Origin: an uncultured Eubacteriales bacterium
GTDB taxonomy: Bacteria; Bacillota; Clostridia; Oscillospirales; Acutalibacteraceae
Length of the DNA stretch: 9,278 nt
NCBI GenBank assembly: GCA_948815685.1
Contig: CAQJOC010000038.1
Coordinates: forward strand, 1-9,278
Direction of reading: 5' to 3'
The position numbers and the translations under genes are program-made. Positions 6,093 through 9,278 of the stretch are shown piece after piece. The notes under the pieces are model-generated. The model ran no database searches, was not told where the DNA came from, and worked only from the letters and a program-made list of their open reading frames with translations. Every line of letters begins with the position of its first letter. The first letter of the stretch is position 1.

Positions 6093-6117
6093 AATATAAA
6101 GAGGAAGATATTTTAGC
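6088..6117 (+). repeat. 10-bp perfect inverted repeat spanning the dapB stop
   Basis: GCTAAAATAT (6088-6097) and ATATTTTAGC (6108-6117) are exact complements around AAAGAGGAAG. The TAA stop lies in the left arm. Two G-U pairs could extend the stem, but no T-run follows (TTAATGG), so it is not a classic intrinsic terminator. It may be a transcript 3'-end stabiliser or a weak terminator of the dap cluster. Confidence 0.5.
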
Positions 6118-6392
6118 TTAATGGATTTGGGAAATAAAAAGTTAAGGGGAATTTTACCTAAAGGTGTAAATGATTGGTAAGTAAATTGATAAGTAAATTT
6201 ATAAATAAACAGGTTCTTTGTAATAAACAAAACATAAAATTTCTATTGTCCCAATTCAATATTTACAACACAATAAGCTAAACTTTGTTTTTAACCAATG
6301 TAAGATAAGATGATTATAAAAGTTAGATAAAAATAAATAAAAAGAGCAAATGAAGAAAATAAAATGGACTGTTAAAGATAGGAGATGAAATT
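6118..6392. other. Intergenic region between dapB and nusB
   Basis: The region has no recognisable full gene. An ATG at 6121 opens a 19-codon frame (MDLGNKKLRGILPKGVNDW, stop at 6178-6180) with only a distant purine-rich stretch upstream. AAGTAAATT occurs twice in tandem around 6180-6200. A weak promoter-like pair for nusB lies at 6291-6320. I see nothing else in it. Confidence 0.45.
6291..6320 (+). promoter_or_regulatory. Possible promoter of the nusB-xseA-xseB-ispA cluster
   Basis: TTAACC (6291-6296) and TATAAA (6315-6320) are separated by 18 nt, with four and five consensus matches. A start near 6327 would leave a leader of about 66 nt before nusB. The match is weak for AT-rich DNA. Confidence 0.3.
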
Positions 6393-6815
6393 GTGAGTAG
6401 GAGAAAAAGCAGAGAGCAAGCATTTATATTTCTTTTTCAAAATTCTTTTACCAAGGAAGATATAGATAAAATAGCAGAGACCGCTAAAATGGCCGAAGAT
6501 ACTAAAATAGATGATTTTACTATCGAACTATTCAGAGGTGTGGTCAAAAATAGAGAAAAAATACATTTATACATAGAAAGAAACTTGCGGGGATGGAAAA
6601 TAAACAGAATTTCCAGAGTTGCAATGGCAATAATGGAAATATCTGTTTATGAAATGTTATTTGAAAAAAGTGTTCCGGTTGAGGTATCAATAAACGAAGC
6701 GGTAGAGCTTGCCAAAAAATACGGAAATAAAGATGAATCAGCATATATAAACGGTGTACTTGGTTCAATAAATAAAGAGATAATAAAAGAAAGACAAAGT
6801 TTAGAGGGAAACTAA
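6393..6815 (+). CDS. nusB: Transcription antitermination factor NusB
   Basis: NusB binds boxA RNA together with NusE (ribosomal protein S10) and supports antitermination during rRNA transcription. The 140-residue all-helical protein matches family length. The basic N-terminus MSRRKSREQAF is the expected RNA-contacting helix. WKINRISRVAMAIMEISVYEM (68-88) is the central signature, followed by VPVEVSINEAVELAKKYG (94-111) and the closing ESAYINGVLGSI (115-126). The start is GTG at 6393, 8 nt after AGGAG (6380-6384); a nearer ATG at 6385 opens only a three-codon frame. It begins the second cluster, 300 nt after dapB and 16 nt before xseA. Confidence 0.95.
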   Translation: MSRRKSREQAFIFLFQNSFTKEDIDKIAETAKMAEDTKIDDFTIELFRGVVKNREKIHLYIERNLRGWKINRISRVAMAIMEISVYEMLFEKSVPVEVSINEAVELAKKYGNKDESAYINGVLGSINKEIIKERQSLEGN

Positions 6816-6831
6816 GCTGAGAAGGGATTTT

Positions 6832-8055
6832 ATGCTGGAAAACAGGATATTGACCGTTTCGCAGATAAATTCTTATATAAAATTACTGCTTGATGGTGAT
6901 AAAAATTTAAAAAACATTCTAGTCTCTGGAGAAATTTCTGATTTTAGATTGAATTATTTATCAGGACATATTTATTTTTCATTAAAAGATGAAGGCAATA
7001 CAGTGAAAGCTGTAATGTTTAACTCCGGGCTTAAGAGATTGAGATTTAATCCGGAAGATGGGATGAAAGTTATCGTCCGCGGAACGGTATCTGCTTATGA
7101 AGTATCCGGACAATATCAGATTTATGTCGGTGATATGCAGCCTATTGGAGAGGGGTTTTCTCATTTACAGGTTGAAAAAATAAAAAAGAAACTGGAAAAA
7201 GAGGGACTTTTCGATAAAGAAAGAAAAAGAGCAATTCCTAAATATCCAAAGGTCATTGGAGTAATAACGTCTTTGTCGGGTGCGGTTTTACATGATATAA
7301 AATGCGTAATAAAACGAAGATATCCGATTTGTCGCTTAGAGATTTCTCCTGTTAGTGTTCAGGGAGAAAAATCAGAACAAGAGATAATTGACGCAATAAA
7401 CGAATTTAACTCACAAAAATATAAGCCTGATGTTGTTATATTAGCTCGAGGCGGAGGAGCTGCAGAAGATTTAAGTGTTTTTAATAAAGAAAGTTTGGCA
7501 AGAGCTGTTGCAAATTTGAGTATACCCGTTATTTCAGCAATAGGGCATGAAACAGATTGGACAATATGCGATTGTGTCGCTGATATGCGTGCTCCCACAC
7601 CATCTGCCGCAGCAGAATTGGCGGCCCCGGATAAAAAAGAAATTTTTAGTATTTTAAGTATTTTTGAGGGAAAAATCAATCTGTTATTCAATGAAACGCT
7701 GAATGAAAAAAAGAATGAACTGGAATATTTATCCGGAAAAATAAAAGCAAATTCACCACAAGAAAAAATTCATTTTTATCGTGAAAGAATTAACATAACT
7801 CAAATTAAGTTAAAATATGAATTAAAGAAAATATTTAATGTAATTACAATTAATTTAAAAAAATTAGAGTCTCAGCTTGAATCGGTGAATCCTTTAAATT
7901 CATTTTTTAAGGGATATGTTTTTTTATGTAATGAAGAAAAGAGACCTTTTAAAATTTCCGACGCAAGAGAGGGACAGATTCTTAAGCTTCAATGTATAGA
8001 TGGATATATTGATGTAGCTGTAAAAAAGATTGGGAGTGTAAAAAGTGGAGAATGA
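6832..8055 (+). CDS. xseA: Exodeoxyribonuclease VII large subunit
   Basis: XseA is the catalytic subunit of exonuclease VII, which degrades single-stranded DNA from either end into oligonucleotides together with several XseB subunits. The 407 residues begin with an OB-fold DNA-binding domain (about 5-105) including VSGEISDFRLNYLSGHIYFS (31-50). The catalytic domain follows, with TSLSGAVLHDI (146-156), LARGGGAAEDLSVFNKE (204-220), ISAIGHETDWT (234-244) and DMRAPTPSAAAELAAP (251-266). Residues about 270-350 are charged and helical, as in the long coiled-coil arm of the family, and LNSFFKGYVFL (355-365) marks the C-terminal segment. GAAGGGA lies just before the ATG. The end overlaps xseB by 11 nt, implying coupled translation. 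Confidence 0.96.
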   Translation: MLENRILTVSQINSYIKLLLDGDKNLKNILVSGEISDFRLNYLSGHIYFSLKDEGNTVKAVMFNSGLKRLRFNPEDGMKVIVRGTVSAYEVSGQYQIYVGDMQPIGEGFSHLQVEKIKKKLEKEGLFDKERKRAIPKYPKVIGVITSLSGAVLHDIKCVIKRRYPICRLEISPVSVQGEKSEQEIIDAINEFNSQKYKPDVVILARGGGAAEDLSVFNKESLARAVANLSIPVISAIGHETDWTICDCVADMRAPTPSAAAELAAPDKKEIFSILSIFEGKINLLFNETLNEKKNELEYLSGKIKANSPQEKIHFYRERINITQIKLKYELKKIFNVITINLKKLESQLESVNPLNSFFKGYVFLCNEEKRPFKISDAREGQILKLQCIDGYIDVAVKKIGSVKSGE

Positions 8056-8236
8056 TATAAATTTTGAATACGCTATTGAAACACTTGAGGGAATAGTAAA
8101 TCGTCTTGAAGTGGGTAAAGAAAGTCTAGAAGGGACAATAAGGCTTTATAAAGAGGGAAAGAAACTTATTGACATATGCAGAAATAAATTGAATGAAGCT
8201 GAAAGAACTATGGAGGACGGAAATGACATCAAATGA
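8045..8236 (+). CDS. xseB: Exodeoxyribonuclease VII small subunit
   Basis: This 63-residue helical protein matches the XseB pattern: INFEYAIETLEGIVNRLEVG (5-24) followed by ESLEGTIRLYKEGKKLIDIC (26-45) and the closing KLNEAERTMED. The family packs along the XseA coiled-coil arm and is needed for activity. The start is GTG (8045), preceded by GGGAG in the xseA coding region at a suitable distance. The gene overlaps xseA by 11 nt and ispA by 14 nt, so expression of the three is probably coupled. Confidence 0.94.
   Translation: MENDINFEYAIETLEGIVNRLEVGKESLEGTIRLYKEGKKLIDICRNKLNEAERTMEDGNDIK
8212..8216 (+). promoter_or_regulatory. Ribosome binding site that decides the ispA start
   Basis: GGAGG lies within the 3' end of xseB, 6 nt before the ATG at 8223. 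The in-frame ATG at 8193 is upstream of it and would add ten residues (MKLKELWRTE) that are only the shifted-frame reading of xseB. Confidence 0.7.
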
Positions 8237-9098
8237 TATGGCATATACAGATGAAAAAATAAAAACAATGCGAACTAAAATAAATTTTAGATTAAATGAA
8301 TATTTTTCAAACTACCCAAATGTGGAAAAAGAGCTTTTGGAAGCAATTAGGTATAGTGTAATGTCGGGTGGAAAAAGATTAAGGCCTTGTTTGTTAATTA
8401 TGTTTTACGAACTTTGTGGAGGGAAATCAGAGAAGATATACGACGTGGCATGTGCAGTAGAGATGGTACATACATATTCGCTGATTCACGATGACCTCCC
8501 ATGTATGGATAATGATGAATTTAGGAGAGGGAGAAAAAGCACACATATTGTTTACGGAGAACCTTTGGCCTTATTGGCAGGAGATGCTCTTTTAAGCGAA
8601 AGCTTTAAAATCTTATCTGAAGAGAAACTTTCTGAGGAATTTGGGGAAAAAGAGCTTATAAAAGGGATTAGAGTTTTATCCGAAATGGCAGGCACAAGTG
8701 GTATGATATCAGGACAGGCTGAAGATATAGATATAGCTAAAAATATTTATATAAAAGAGGAAAAATTACTTAACATATATGAAAAGAAAACAGCTGCTTT
8801 GTTTTCGGCAGCAGCAAAAATTGGAGCGATATGTGCGGAGGCGGAAAATAAATCAGTAAATTTATCGGCAAAATTTGGCCAGCTTTTTGGTATGGCATTT
8901 CAAATTTTCGACGATATAATTGATTTAAAGAAAGATAAGGATAAGAAAATCACATACGTGTCATTGTCCGGAATAGAAAAATCTAAAAACCTAGTAAGAA
9001 AATATTTGGATAAAGCTGTGAATTTGCTTCAAGAATTCGATGGTGATAGTGAATATCTTAAAAAACTTCTTGAAATTACGTTTAATAATTTCAGTTAA
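8223..9098 (+). CDS. ispA: Farnesyl diphosphate synthase (short-chain polyprenyl synthase)
   Basis: IspA condenses dimethylallyl and geranyl diphosphate with isopentenyl diphosphate to make farnesyl diphosphate, the precursor of undecaprenyl carrier and quinones. With the ATG at 8223 it has 291 residues. SGGKRLRPCL (48-57) binds isopentenyl diphosphate. HDDLPCMDND (89-98) is the first aspartate-rich motif, with the two-residue insertion of bacterial FPP synthases, followed by RRGRKSTH. GQAEDID (164-170) and FQIFDDIID (226-234) follow, the latter being the second aspartate-rich motif. Between DDIID and TYVSLSG only nine residues occur, against about 21 in E. coli IspA, so the usual LGK-GxD segment is missing; the lysine near TY (K242) remains. 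The C-terminus NNFS also departs from the usual INR ending. Identity is firm; exact product length is inferred. Confidence 0.93.
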   Translation: MTSNDMAYTDEKIKTMRTKINFRLNEYFSNYPNVEKELLEAIRYSVMSGGKRLRPCLLIMFYELCGGKSEKIYDVACAVEMVHTYSLIHDDLPCMDNDEFRRGRKSTHIVYGEPLALLAGDALLSESFKILSEEKLSEEFGEKELIKGIRVLSEMAGTSGMISGQAEDIDIAKNIYIKEEKLLNIYEKKTAALFSAAAKIGAICAEAENKSVNLSAKFGQLFGMAFQIFDDIIDLKKDKDKKITYVSLSGIEKSKNLVRKYLDKAVNLLQEFDGDSEYLKKLLEITFNNFS

Positions 9099-9278
9099 CA
9101 TATAAGTAATTTTTATTTTTGCGTATTTTTATTAATTAGACTTTCCACGAAATCAAAATAAATGAAAAATCGCACAAAGGTTATATAGTGACAAATAAAT
9201 TGCCAAATTTTCAAATAAATTAATATGAATATTTATTAATTGTCAAGAATTTTATGGTTATGTAATTAAAAAAGATAT
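9099..9278. other. Non-coding tail after ispA
   Basis: No gene is visible. GAAATTA (9072-9078) and TAATTTC (9086-9092), at the very end of ispA, form a weak A-T hairpin, with a T-rich run at 9109-9120 that might serve as a poor terminator. AATTAATA (9218-9225) and TATTAATT (9234-9241) form an 8-bp inverted repeat. The dxs gene that often follows ispA in Firmicutes does not begin within these bases. Confidence 0.4.

Noticed and set aside
7359..7691. 110-codon minus-strand frame inside xseA
   Set aside because: It is antisense to the most conserved part of the xseA catalytic domain, with no separate initiation signal.
8193..8222. ispA start at ATG 8193
   Set aside because: It lies upstream of the GGAGG at 8212-8216, and the ten extra residues are a shifted reading of xseB with no family counterpart.
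1..9278. CRISPR array, tRNA genes, toxin-antitoxin pair or defence cassette
   Set aside because: I saw no regularly spaced repeats, no tRNA-like cloverleaf with a conserved T-loop, and no paired small genes or defence motifs on either strand.

Overview
This is an AT-rich stretch of bacterial chromosome, most likely from a low-GC Firmicute of the class Clostridia. The evidence is strong AGGAGG-type ribosome binding sites, frequent TTG and GTG starts, and a cell-wall amidase of a type I associate with Oscillospiraceae/Ruminococcaceae. I could not confirm the assignment by a search. The content is mostly housekeeping. I see no CRISPR array, tRNA, rRNA, intact mobile element or defence cassette.

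Left part (1-2523, minus strand). An IS5-family transposase remnant runs off the left edge and lies directly behind the stop codon of folD (158-1003), the bifunctional folate enzyme, which starts with TTG behind a clear promoter. A gene-poor stretch of about 0.7 kb follows. It holds an 11-bp inverted repeat, a small orphan reading frame and, at its right end, a probable bidirectional terminator. Next is an N-acetylmuramoyl-L-alanine amidase with a C-terminal SH3-like domain (1713-2429). Its start is best placed at an internal TTG.

Middle (2524-6092). About 0.7 kb of very AT-rich non-coding DNA contains several small hairpins. It leads to a near-consensus sigma-A promoter (3081-3110) and to the plus-strand cluster asd-dapA-dapB. 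These three genes encode consecutive steps from aspartyl phosphate to tetrahydrodipicolinate, the trunk of lysine and meso-diaminopimelate synthesis. asd is of the archaeal/fungal type. The dapA-dapB junction is unusual: the only good Shine-Dalgarno sequence lies 37 nt before the dapB ATG and can be folded completely into a hairpin.

Right part (6093-9278). After a 0.3-kb gap comes nusB-xseA-xseB-ispA, with a 16-nt spacer and then 11- and 14-nt overlaps: an antitermination factor, both subunits of exonuclease VII, and a farnesyl diphosphate synthase. This order is common in Firmicutes. The IspA protein has a noticeably shortened loop after its second aspartate-rich motif. The last 180 bases hold no recognisable gene.

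The observations most worth following are the dapB leader hairpin, the non-canonical active site of the amidase, the shortened IspA loop and the transposase scar behind folD. None amounts to a demonstrably new system.
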